Source: Phycisphaerae bacterium (lineage in GTDB: Bacteria > Planctomycetota > Phycisphaerae > Phycisphaerales > Phycisphaeraceae). From it: a stretch of 32,721 nucleotides of DNA. Positions 16,444 through 24,492 of this stretch are shown here, piece by piece; positions within the stretch are counted from its first letter, which is position 1, and each line of letters opens with the position of its first letter. The notes under the pieces are model-generated. The model had not been told where the DNA came from. It made no database searches and worked only from the letters and a program-made list of their open reading frames with translations. The stretch is taken from positions 1-32,721 of the forward strand of contig JAUHYI010000057.1 in assembly GCA_030426385.1 (NCBI GenBank), read 5' to 3'. Position numbers and translations under genes: made by a program.

Positions 16444-17301
16444 TCAAAAGTCATCGAAGCCGTCTTTAGCCTTTGTCGCTGAGGTGCCGGTGCTTTTGAA
16501 ATTTTTCGCCAGCATGGCTTCGTCGATATCAGGCAGCATTTTCTTGAGCAACTCGTCCAACGCGTAACGAACGATCTTGCCCTGGTTCTTGCTGTCAACC
16601 CGCAAGGATGCAGTGCTGTTTTCGTGATAGCCCAGGACCTGCACGCCGAACGATTCGATGCGGTCGGTCTTTTCGAATTCGTAGAAGTCAGCGGCAAAGA
16701 CATCGCCGGTTTTCGTATCGATGATACGCAAGTCGATACCGACTTCGACGGTGATGTAGCTCTTGGTGTTTTTGTAATCGTAGCCGGTAAGGTATTTACC
16801 CAGCAGACGCACAGCGGCGTTGTTTTCCTGTTTGGAGGATTTCACGGCGAAGTTGGTGATTTTGCCAACGACCATGTAATCAATGCCGCTCATTTGGCCC
16901 AGTTGAATGACGTCGCCTTCGGTGACTTCGCCGGATCGGCTCAGGCCGCGTTCCTGCATCAGCTTGTCCACGTAAGCGCGTTCTTTGAGCTTGAAACGCT
17001 TGGTCTTGAACATCAGCGTGTAGAGCTGGTCGGCGACGACGGCGTTCATGCGTTTGTCTTCAAAGTAATCTGAGCTTTGGAAAGGTGGAATACCCAGCGA
17101 AGGCTTGTTAGGCGACATGGCGATTTCCGGCGGTGGGGCGTCGTATTCGCCGACTTTGCTCGAGTCGTAGCCGACGCCTTCCTGGACCGAACCTTCGGGA
17201 GCCATGTTGCATGCCATGGGGCCGCCGAGCATCAAGCCGACGGAGACCGCCGCCAGGGCCAGTCTTGAAATCAAAGTATTGGGTGACGTTACCAGAGCCA
17301 T
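16444..17301 (-). CDS. CsgG/HfaB-family putative lipoprotein
   Basis: This 285-residue protein has an N-terminal hydrophobic signal with Cys at residue 31 (GGPMAC), a possible though imperfect lipoprotein site. The CsgG-like domain follows at about residues 60-240: LGIPPFQSSDYF, DQLYTLMFKTKRFKLKERAYVDKLMQE and GIDYMVVGKIT. CsgG-family proteins form or assist outer-membrane secretion pores; many relatives have unclear roles. A strong ribosome site (AAAGGA) stands 6-7 bases before the ATG, which fixes the start. A second CsgG-like gene lies 283 bases upstream in the same direction, so the two may act together, but no curli gene is present. A terminator ends the unit. Confidence 0.8.
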   Translation of the reverse strand: MALVTSPNTLISRLALAAVSVGLMLGGPMACNMAPEGSVQEGVGYDSSKVGEYDAPPPEIAMSPNKPSLGIPPFQSSDYFEDKRMNAVVADQLYTLMFKTKRFKLKERAYVDKLMQERGLSRSGEVTEGDVIQLGQMSGIDYMVVGKITNFAVKSSKQENNAAVRLLGKYLTGYDYKNTKSYITVEVGIDLRIIDTKTGDVFAADFYEFEKTDRIESFGVQVLGYHENSTASLRVDSKNQGKIVRYALDELLKKMLPDIDEAMLAKNFKSTGTSATKAKDGFDDF

Positions 17302-17584
17302 GAAGAATCCTTTCGTTAGCGCATTTACAAGGTTTACGCTGGGGTTAATGACGAGGCGAATGTGGCCAAGTCGAGAGTGTCGGGGTCTAACTAAAACAAT
17401 TCGGCTAATCGGGTGCTAACTACCATCGTGCTGGTTTGGGAAAAACTACTTTGCATGCCTTCGTGCATTCATCAAAACCGCAAGCGTCGGGCCTGATCTG
17501 ATCCGATCATCGGGCTGCAATAACGACTGGGGAGGGCCTCAAATCACGAGGGCGATTGGCCCACTCATGCACATCAGAGCGAAG

Positions 17585-18679
17585 TTACTTGCTCTCAAGT
17601 TCCGGGGCGATGTTCATACCATCGCGTGGCTTGAGCGTGACTTCCCATGTTTCGAAACCTGACTTGCGGATGGTGACTTTGACGGGCTTGCCTTCGGGCA
17701 ATTCCAGCGTGGCTGGGGCGCTGCCGTAGTATTCGCCGTCAATGAGGATGTCCGCTTTTTTCGGACTCGGATCAAAGGTGACTTTGACCAGGCTGACTTC
17801 CTCTTCAGCGACTTTGCCCACGATCAAATCAATGAACTCTTCGTCGCTCTTGATTTTCTCCATGGTGGCGTCGATCACTTTCTGAGCGACGTCTTCGTTC
17901 TTTGTGCCACCAAATCCCGAGGAAGGGAATTGTGTCGTGCCGACAAACTCACCGCTGACGATGATGTTCATCGTGGCAATGTCGACCACGCGGACGTGCA
18001 TCTTGCAAGTCACCAGAATGTTTTTGGTGTGCACGCCATAGCCTTTAAACTCTTTGGTTTCCGAGGTAATGCTGCGAATCGTGCCCATGACCACGGTGTT
18101 AGCGCCCAGGGCATTGCCGAGCTTGACCGCACTGCTTTCATCAACCAGGCCTGAGCTGCGTGCGAATTCGCCTTCCATCAACATCTGGTCGACACGTTGT
18201 CGTTCAATGACGGCAAACTTCGGACCTTGCTTTCGCGTGAGCATGTTTTCCAAACCCAGTCGAGGCTCTTGCGAATAGCGATCGACGCGAATGCGTTTGA
18301 TCGGATCGTCCGGGTTGGATGAGGTTTGTACTTCGTAATAGATGTAAGCATGTTCGCCGGAGAAGTTTTCAAACGGCGGAATCAAAACCACACGCTTGGC
18401 GTTTTCGTCGGCATACGCAGGCGTGGCCAGCATGGTGCCAGACAATGCGACAAGAGCGACAAGAGCGAGCATCAAGATCGCCATCCCATTCGTCGAACGG
18501 TTTGTTGATCGGCTTGAGTACTCGCGAACGCTTGGATTCAACATGAACATGGGCATGCCCCGTTTGGATAGGTTGGAAGTTAAGAAATTAAAACCACGTT
18601 TGCCATGGCCATACGTAGGCGTATTATCCTGCGTCAGGCCTTGGCTATGATAACAGTTCATTCGAGTGCGCCAAATCAT
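17585..18679 (-). CDS. CsgG-like exported protein with C-terminal PEGA domain
   Basis: This 364-residue protein has a hydrophobic signal segment (about residues 66-85) ending in TPAYA, a CsgG/FlgO-like domain (about 95-270, with VVLIPPFENFSGEHAYIYYE and FAVIERQRVDQMLMEGEF) and a PEGA domain (about 290-360, with ADILIDGEYYGSAPATLELPEG). PEGA is a surface or envelope beta domain. Several ATGs are possible. ATG 18679 is chosen because AAAAAGGA stands 9 bases ahead and the context is like that of the neighbouring CsgG gene. This gives a long, polar stretch before the hydrophobic segment; ATG 18556 or 18484 would give a shorter, more normal signal. It is divergent from the ECF sigma gene. The role is unknown, probably in the outer envelope. 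Confidence 0.75.
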   Translation of the reverse strand: MIWRTRMNCYHSQGLTQDNTPTYGHGKRGFNFLTSNLSKRGMPMFMLNPSVREYSSRSTNRSTNGMAILMLALVALVALSGTMLATPAYADENAKRVVLIPPFENFSGEHAYIYYEVQTSSNPDDPIKRIRVDRYSQEPRLGLENMLTRKQGPKFAVIERQRVDQMLMEGEFARSSGLVDESSAVKLGNALGANTVVMGTIRSITSETKEFKGYGVHTKNILVTCKMHVRVVDIATMNIIVSGEFVGTTQFPSSGFGGTKNEDVAQKVIDATMEKIKSDEEFIDLIVGKVAEEEVSLVKVTFDPSPKKADILIDGEYYGSAPATLELPEGKPVKVTIRKSGFETWEVTLKPRDGMNIAPELESK

Positions 18680-19042
18680 GTGAGTAATCCTTTTTACAGG
18701 TAGAAAAGTGAGGAGGTTTGGGAGGTTGCATGGGTGTCGATCTGAGCGAGCTTGGGTATGAATCGCGAAGGTAGTCGATCGGTTTGCGAGGGCGTGGGTC
18801 ATGCGTGTCCTGCGAGGTCGATTTCTCATTGCGAAACACAATTTTTAGTGCTAACTTGGTGCTCGCGCCGTACGTGGTGTGTTGAAAATTCATAGTCAAC
18901 TGGTTTCGAGGGTTGATTCCCCAAATCATGCGGGAACTTGCGCCGGTGGCCTAATTTGTCTCAAACTGGGGCAGAACAGGGGCGCAGCCCGGGGCCGTTT
19001 TCTCAACGGTTGGCTTCTGTCGCCTACATTTTGGAGCCACCG
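18680..19042. other. Divergent intergenic region, CsgG-PEGA and ECF sigma genes
   Basis: This 363-base region must hold both promoters. On the plus side, GGAACTT (18933-18939) and GTCTCA (18958-18963) resemble an ECF-type promoter, though the spacing is 18 bases, longer than usual. On the minus side no clear pair was seen. No gene is supported. Confidence 0.5.
18933..18963 (+). promoter_or_regulatory. Candidate ECF-type promoter of the sigma-factor gene
   Basis: GGAACTT followed after 18 bases by GTCTCA lies about 80 bases upstream of the sigma-factor ATG. ECF sigma factors often drive their own gene from an AAC-type -35 and a GTC- or TCT-type -10. The spacer is 2-3 bases longer than common, which lowers confidence. 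Confidence 0.35.
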
Positions 19043-19774
19043 ATGAATCAAACCTCAGATATCCCGACCACGCGGTGGAGCCTGATCGATCGTGTGGTAG
19101 AGCGTCAGCCCGATGCCCCCGAGGCGTTGGCCGAATTGCTGAACCTCTATATAGGGGCACTCAAACGGCATCTGGTCGTTCGCCATCAGATCAAATCGGA
19201 TTTGGCCGACGATCTTTTGCAGGGTTTCATTTGCGATCGTGTGCTGGAAAAAGACCTGGTGAGCCACGCCGATCGCAATAAAGGGCGGTTTCGCTCGTTG
19301 TTACTCACTGCGTTGGATCGTCACGTGGCGAGCCATTGGCGGCATGTGATGGCCAAAAAGCGATCCACCGCGGGGCATGTGCCGTTGGATTCGCCGGAGA
19401 ATCAGGCCAACGATTTGGCCGGCCAACATCAGGACCCCAGCCACGCGTTTGATCTGGTCTGGGCCCGCACCATTCTGGAACGAGCGATCGAACGCACCCG
19501 TGAGGAATGTCATGCCGGAGCCAGGCCGGACCTGTGGACGTTGCTCAAAACTCGCGTCGTGGGCCCGATCCTGTATCAGGAAACCCCGACACCCTACGCG
19601 GAGCTGATCGCTGAATTCGGCTACGAAAATCCCACGCAGGCCACCAATGCCCTGACCACCGCCAAGCGAAAATTGGCCCGCCATATCCGCGAAGTCATCG
19701 CAGAATATTGTGGCAATGAGAGCGAAATTGATGACGAACTCCGCGATTTATTGCAGATTCTGGGCCAAGGCTAA
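19043..19774 (+). CDS. ECF-type RNA polymerase sigma factor (planctomycete type)
   Basis: This is a 243-residue protein. It starts with TTRWSLIDRVV, a typical N-terminus of planctomycete ECF-like sigma factors, followed by region 2 (about residues 25-100, with DLLQGFICDRVLEKDLVSHA and KGRFRSLLLTALDRHVASHWR) and a region-4-like helical part (about 160-225, with TPYAELIAEFGYENPTQATNALTTAKRKLARHI written here in parts: TPYAELIAEFGY and NALTTAKRKLARHI). GGAG at 19032-19035 fixes ATG 19043. It directs RNA polymerase to a set of promoters not known from this window. A kinase gene lies downstream, a pairing seen often in planctomycetes, where the kinase may control the sigma factor. Confidence 0.85.
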   Translation: MNQTSDIPTTRWSLIDRVVERQPDAPEALAELLNLYIGALKRHLVVRHQIKSDLADDLLQGFICDRVLEKDLVSHADRNKGRFRSLLLTALDRHVASHWRHVMAKKRSTAGHVPLDSPENQANDLAGQHQDPSHAFDLVWARTILERAIERTREECHAGARPDLWTLLKTRVVGPILYQETPTPYAELIAEFGYENPTQATNALTTAKRKLARHIREVIAEYCGNESEIDDELRDLLQILGQG

Positions 19775-19829
19775 AATTGTTAAAAATCGCCCCAAAGCCC
19801 AAATAAGCCGGATGAGGGAACGTGACGGC

Positions 19830-19945
19830 CCAATATTGACGGAGAAACGCGGGGGAAAATATTGACGGAGAAACGCAGGAGAAACCCGGGGGAAAATGTG
19901 GGGGGCGTGGGGGGGGATGTGGGGGGGCGCAAGGTGGGGGGGTGG
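19830..19945 (+). repeat. Tandem 26-28-base repeat and G-rich tract
   Basis: AATATTGACGGAGAAACGC occurs twice about 27 bases apart, each followed by GGG- or GGA-rich sequence. The stretch then runs into G6, G8, G7 and G7 runs up to 19945. No gene lies between the sigma factor and the gene at 20041. The tract resembles those at 1-235 and 7160-7216. Confidence 0.65.
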
Positions 19946-20040
19946 GGTGCGAATCAAAGGGTAGAGCGAGTGGAATGATCTGTTCGCTGAGCGTCAATGA
20001 TTCAAGCCGTGGACCCGTTAACCTCAATGGAGCCCCAACC

Positions 20041-20658
20041 ATGACCCCCCACACCCCCCACACCCCCCCCACCCCCCCCACACACCACACCCCTTCCCGG
20101 ACCTCCCCCAAAACGGCAGCCGAACATGCCACCGCGACCCATGCCGAGCCGGACCCGCAGGCCGTGGCCAGGTTGATGGCCATTGAGCCTGATCATGATC
20201 CGGTGTGGGATGGGATGGACGCGGCGTACATTTATGAGCATCAACTCAACTCGCCGTTGTTGCCTGATCTGCAAATGTGTGAAACGGTCCACATGCGACA
20301 GATCGATTGTGGCGTGGACCAAGCGGTCAATGAGGCAGGCCTGACGAGCAAGCAAACTTATGCCGATGTGATTTTTGCCAGTGACGTGTCGTTGCCGCTG
20401 TTGCAAACGATCAAGGAGTTGGCCAAGCGCTGGCGTAATGCCGAAGGCGTGATGTATCCGCGCGATGTTGCCAGTGGTCTTTACTATGTGGCGGTGGCCT
20501 GTGCGTTGGTCAAGCGCAACGAAGCGATCAGTTCATTTGATTTGGCCACCATTCGCGAAGGCCTGGTCTGGTTGCAGGAACAGAATTGGGGCCACGCACC
20601 GACGGATGCCCTGGTCGCCGCCGCGTTGGACCAGATCGATCAATCATTAAACGGTTAA
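20041..20658 (+). CDS. Protein of unknown function between sigma factor and kinase
   Basis: This 205-residue protein has no recognised domain. The first ~17 residues are Pro/Thr/His-rich, coded by C6, C6, C8 and C8 runs, and the next ~20 are low complexity. The remainder is a mostly helical, soluble domain with DHDPVWDGMDAAYIYEHQL, ETVHMRQIDCGVDQAVNEAG and NWGHAPTDALVAAALDQID. GGAG at 20029-20032 supports ATG 20041. It stands 267 bases after the sigma factor and 175 before the kinase, in the same direction, so a regulatory link is plausible but not shown. The homopolymers near the start make it a candidate for on/off switching through slippage. Confidence 0.65.
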   Translation: MTPHTPHTPPTPPTHHTPSRTSPKTAAEHATATHAEPDPQAVARLMAIEPDHDPVWDGMDAAYIYEHQLNSPLLPDLQMCETVHMRQIDCGVDQAVNEAGLTSKQTYADVIFASDVSLPLLQTIKELAKRWRNAEGVMYPRDVASGLYYVAVACALVKRNEAISSFDLATIREGLVWLQEQNWGHAPTDALVAAALDQIDQSLNG

Positions 20659-20832
20659 ACGGCTGAACGGTTAAGCGGTTAAACGCTTGAATGGTTACGC
20701 CTGAAAACGTAAAAACATGAAACCATATCGGCGACACCATGCAACGCATTGGTTACAGTGGTGCAGACGACGGCCATAACGATCGAGACCCACACGTGAC
20801 AGCTCATCCACGCAAAAAGGCGACCCCGACTC

Positions 20833-23800
20833 ATGTCTGAGTTACCTCCCGTGAGCACAATTCGCGATGCAACCGAAGCGAATCCCAGGCACGGCAGCTC
20901 GGCCTACAGTCCGCCGCCGCGGATTCCTGGCTATCAACTCAAACACGTCATCGGACGCGGGGCCACCGGCATCGTCTGGTTGGCCTATCACGAAGCCACA
21001 CGCCGCGACGTGGCGCTGAAACTGTTGCAACTCGATCACGCGTTGATTGATATTCTCATGAAACGTTTCGAGCGCGAAGTGGAAACCGCCGCGCGACTCG
21101 ACCATCCCGGCATCGTGCCTGTGTTCGACTCAGGACTGCATGAAGGCGTGTATTTTTACACCATGGCCCTGGTCAAAGGGTTGCCCGTCAATCGCTACCA
21201 ACGCCTGGAAAAACTAAGCCGAAAAGCATTTTTGAAATTGATGATGCGCATCTGCGAAGGCGTGGAACATGCTCATCAACACGGCATTATCCATCGCGAT
21301 CTTAAGCCATCCAATATTCTGGTGACCCCTGACGGACAGCCACACCTGCTTGATTTTGGATTGGCGAAACTGCTGACCGAAACCGGGCTTTACAAAACAT
21401 TGTCAACCGAACATGAACGCAGTGGGACACCGGCTTACATGTCACCCGAACAGGCGTCCGGTGATCAATCGCGCATCGTGACCTCGTCGGATGTGTATGC
21501 GTTAGGCGTGATGTTGTACGACGGTTTGCTGGGCCAACATCCGCACGGCGAGCAACCCAACATTCAGGCCATGATGCGTGCCGTGGCGGATCATCCCATC
21601 ATTCCACCGCGTCAGGTTACCCGTCGTTTTAATCGCGAGATCGAAGCCATTTTGTTACGTGCGTTGACCCGCGATCCCGAAGATCGCTATCGCACGGCCG
21701 GCGCGTTGGCCGATGATCTGCGACGATTTATCAAACGCGAACCGGTACAGGCCAAACCGCCTTCGATTTTGTACGTGTTGCGAAAACAAATCGTTCGCCA
21801 CAAGTTTTTTGCCAGCGTCATTGCTATCGCGGTGATGGGCATGGCGCTGATGGGGTTTTACACATTTACCAGCGTCAAACACGAACGCGACATGGCCAAG
21901 TCCGCACTCCATCAAGCCCAACAGGCACGACTCAATGAAGTGCAGACCAGCGCTGACACCGCCCGGCGTCAGGGTGAATGGCTTGCCGCGCGGCAAGGAT
22001 TTCAAAAAGCCATCGCCATCGCTCACGAAGCCGGCTTGCCCGATCTGGTGGCACGCGTTGGTTTGTGGGATATGAAAAACCGTAGCAAATATCCCCTGGC
22101 GGAATTCACGCTGCCCACGCCAGCGAATCCCGTCGTGGCCGATGCGCTTACCGATGATGGCCGTGTGTGGGCAGTGGTTAATGAACGTGCCATGGTGAGA
22201 GTGTTCGAGACGCATACCGGGCAAATGTTGGCCCAGCATCAATTGCCGTTGAGCGATCGGGTGCGCCGCGCTTATTTGCATATCACGCGAACCTCCGAAC
22301 AAGCGAACGAATTTGCCTGTACCGTGCTGGTCGAAGGCATGCGCACCGGGCCACGTGTCTGGCAATTGTCGCATGACACGCCCTCGGATTCCCAGCCGTT
22401 AAATCATGGTTTTGCCTTGCAGGATCAAGAGTGGGGTGCCCAATCCGTCGGCGCGATTGCTCACGATCACCAATCGGTGCTTTGGTATAACGGCACGACC
22501 CATCAGACCGCGTTGTTCGCCAGCCAAACCGGACAGCGCCTCGCGGCATTGCCCATCACCTCCATGACTCATGCCGCATTTACCCGTTCGGGCGAGCATC
22601 TGATCGTGGCGACATTATCACCACCGGCACCCGGTCCAACCCACGAGATGATCGGTCACAGTTTGGCGGGCATTACCACAACCAGCGCCACCGATGGCGA
22701 TGGCCGACTCGCGATATGGAAAACCCATGCGAACAATCCCGACGCGCCCCAACCGTTGTACGAAATTTATGTGCCCGGCATCGTCACCGGATTGATCACC
22801 GGCCACAGCGCTGCGGACAATGTATTGATCCACACCCGTCAGTCCCACGCCGCGCAACCGTGGCTTGCTGAGGTGGCCCATGTCAACGACGACAAGCACG
22901 TGGATCGCACGACCATTTACAGCCATGCGATCAGCGATGACGCCAACTCGTTGGCCAGTGACTCAAGTGACTCGGCCAATCCTGCGGTACAACTCGCTAC
23001 GTTTCGCCAGCCGGTGACTTCGCGATTGAGCGCTTCGGGCAACGGCCGTTTTGCCCTGGAATTAACCGGGCATGGCCATGCCTACCTGTGGCCGATTGGG
23101 TCGCATCCCTGGGCCGGTCGCGTGGCGTTGGATTCGCCCATCACTGCCGCAGCGTTCGATCGGGCCGGCGCCGTCATGGTGACCGGCCGGGCGCATGGTG
23201 AGATTGCATTGCATGCCAGCGACGACGGGCGCATGTTGCAACTTTTACATATTGCCAATGGGCCGATCGTGTCGCTGCGTGTGTCCGATGATGGGCGCTA
23301 CGCGCTGGCAGCGACGAGCCAACAACAGATCGTGTTGATTGATATTCAAACCAGTCTGGTGAAGCGGACGTGGAACACACCCTATGAATATCGTCACCGT
23401 CGCCTGGCCGATTCGCCGACAACCAGCAAGCATCATGCGACGGTCACGCCGCGCATGTTGGCACAGATTTTAGGCGGCATCCAAATCATTCCTGACGGTG
23501 ATTTCAGCGAAGATGGCCGATTCGCCGTCGTTCCGTTGGCGTTCGAACTCACCTCGCCACGCGGTTTGTCTGCCACGATGGCGTTGATCGATACCAACAC
23601 CGGCGACACCGTGCGTCAATGGCAATACCAACACCAGGACTACCACACCGACAGCGCGGGGCATGTGGCATTGCCCCGTTTGAATGGCGACACGCTCGAA
23701 ACGCGCGCGGTTGATCGTGGCACCTTGCGCGCGCGGTTTTTAGCTGGCAGTCAGCGCGTGGCCACCGCGCTATTGGCTCAAGGCTACTGGGCCCAATCGG

Positions 23801-24492
23801 ACTCATCGCCAACGCTTGATTCTCGTGACGCACAGGTAGACGACGGGCAACATCATTCGGCACAGAGCGCGCTGCAGATTTTTACGACGGATTCGCTTGC
23901 CGTTGATACGCAAGCCAGTGATACGCAAGCCAGTGAGACGCGCGCGGCGAATAATGTTTCTACGATCACTCCGCATTTTCGTCATATCAATCGCTTGGTG
24001 TTGAACCCGGCGCGGACGCGCCTTGTGCTTCATGCCGATGAAACGTTGTACGACCTTGAGGTGGATCGTGAGGCCCAGACGATTGCCATAAAAAACGAAC
24101 GGGCCTGGCCTCGAGCGGTTGATGCTCTGGCTCTTTCGAGTGACCCGAATCATTTGTGGATTCAATCGGCACGCCAAACTGCGCTGTTGCCGATCAATGC
24201 GGCCGACGTGGATGGCGGGTTGGTGTTATCGCTGGATGCGGCGCCATCGTATTTGGCTCATGAAATATTCACGGAGTCGGATCCACCATCGGATCCACCA
24301 GCGGAAACATGGATCCCTTCACGCACGCTTGAATGGGAGACCACTTCGAGGGTGGGTGAATCAGCCAGTCAGATACTGGCGTTTCGCGATGATTTGTTAG
24401 TGCTCGGCGGCGCGGGACACATTGGTATGATGTGCCGATTCGATGAGAAAAACATGAACGTCAAAGCAAATATTGAAATGACACAACCATGA
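20833..24492 (+). CDS. Ser/Thr protein kinase with membrane helix and propeller-like C-terminal region
   Basis: This is a 1219-residue protein. The kinase domain (about residues 33-300) has IGRGATGIVWLAY as the ATP loop, K63 (VALKLL), the catalytic HRDLKPSN with D156, and DFG with D174. A membrane helix (about 325-345) separates it from a part of about 870 residues with many degenerate WD40/propeller-type strands (for example DGRVWAVVNERAMVRVFETHTG and GRYALAATSQQQIVLID). All catalytic residues are intact, so it should be active. The far part probably senses ligands or partners. Small internal repeats occur (DTQAS twice; SDPP twice). The following lipoprotein gene overlaps its stop in ATGA. 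It likely signals to the ECF sigma factor upstream, by analogy with other planctomycete pairs (inference). Confidence 0.85.
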   Translation: MSELPPVSTIRDATEANPRHGSSAYSPPPRIPGYQLKHVIGRGATGIVWLAYHEATRRDVALKLLQLDHALIDILMKRFEREVETAARLDHPGIVPVFDSGLHEGVYFYTMALVKGLPVNRYQRLEKLSRKAFLKLMMRICEGVEHAHQHGIIHRDLKPSNILVTPDGQPHLLDFGLAKLLTETGLYKTLSTEHERSGTPAYMSPEQASGDQSRIVTSSDVYALGVMLYDGLLGQHPHGEQPNIQAMMRAVADHPIIPPRQVTRRFNREIEAILLRALTRDPEDRYRTAGALADDLRRFIKREPVQAKPPSILYVLRKQIVRHKFFASVIAIAVMGMALMGFYTFTSVKHERDMAKSALHQAQQARLNEVQTSADTARRQGEWLAARQGFQKAIAIAHEAGLPDLVARVGLWDMKNRSKYPLAEFTLPTPANPVVADALTDDGRVWAVVNERAMVRVFETHTGQMLAQHQLPLSDRVRRAYLHITRTSEQANEFACTVLVEGMRTGPRVWQLSHDTPSDSQPLNHGFALQDQEWGAQSVGAIAHDHQSVLWYNGTTHQTALFASQTGQRLAALPITSMTHAAFTRSGEHLIVATLSPPAPGPTHEMIGHSLAGITTTSATDGDGRLAIWKTHANNPDAPQPLYEIYVPGIVTGLITGHSAADNVLIHTRQSHAAQPWLAEVAHVNDDKHVDRTTIYSHAISDDANSLASDSSDSANPAVQLATFRQPVTSRLSASGNGRFALELTGHGHAYLWPIGSHPWAGRVALDSPITAAAFDRAGAVMVTGRAHGEIALHASDDGRMLQLLHIANGPIVSLRVSDDGRYALAATSQQQIVLIDIQTSLVKRTWNTPYEYRHRRLADSPTTSKHHATVTPRMLAQILGGIQIIPDGDFSEDGRFAVVPLAFELTSPRGLSATMALIDTNTGDTVRQWQYQHQDYHTDSAGHVALPRLNGDTLETRAVDRGTLRARFLAGSQRVATALLAQGYWAQSDSSPTLDSRDAQVDDGQHHSAQSALQIFTTDSLAVDTQASDTQASETRAANNVSTITPHFRHINRLVLNPARTRLVLHADETLYDLEVDREAQTIAIKNERAWPRAVDALALSSDPNHLWIQSARQTALLPINAADVDGGLVLSLDAAPSYLAHEIFTESDPPSDPPAETWIPSRTLEWETTSRVGESASQILAFRDDLLVLGGAGHIGMMCRFDEKNMNVKANIEMTQP

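Noticed and set aside
17460..17530. Possible hairpin after the CsgG-PEGA gene
   Set aside because: The GATC-rich arms pair poorly and no T-run follows on the minus strand.
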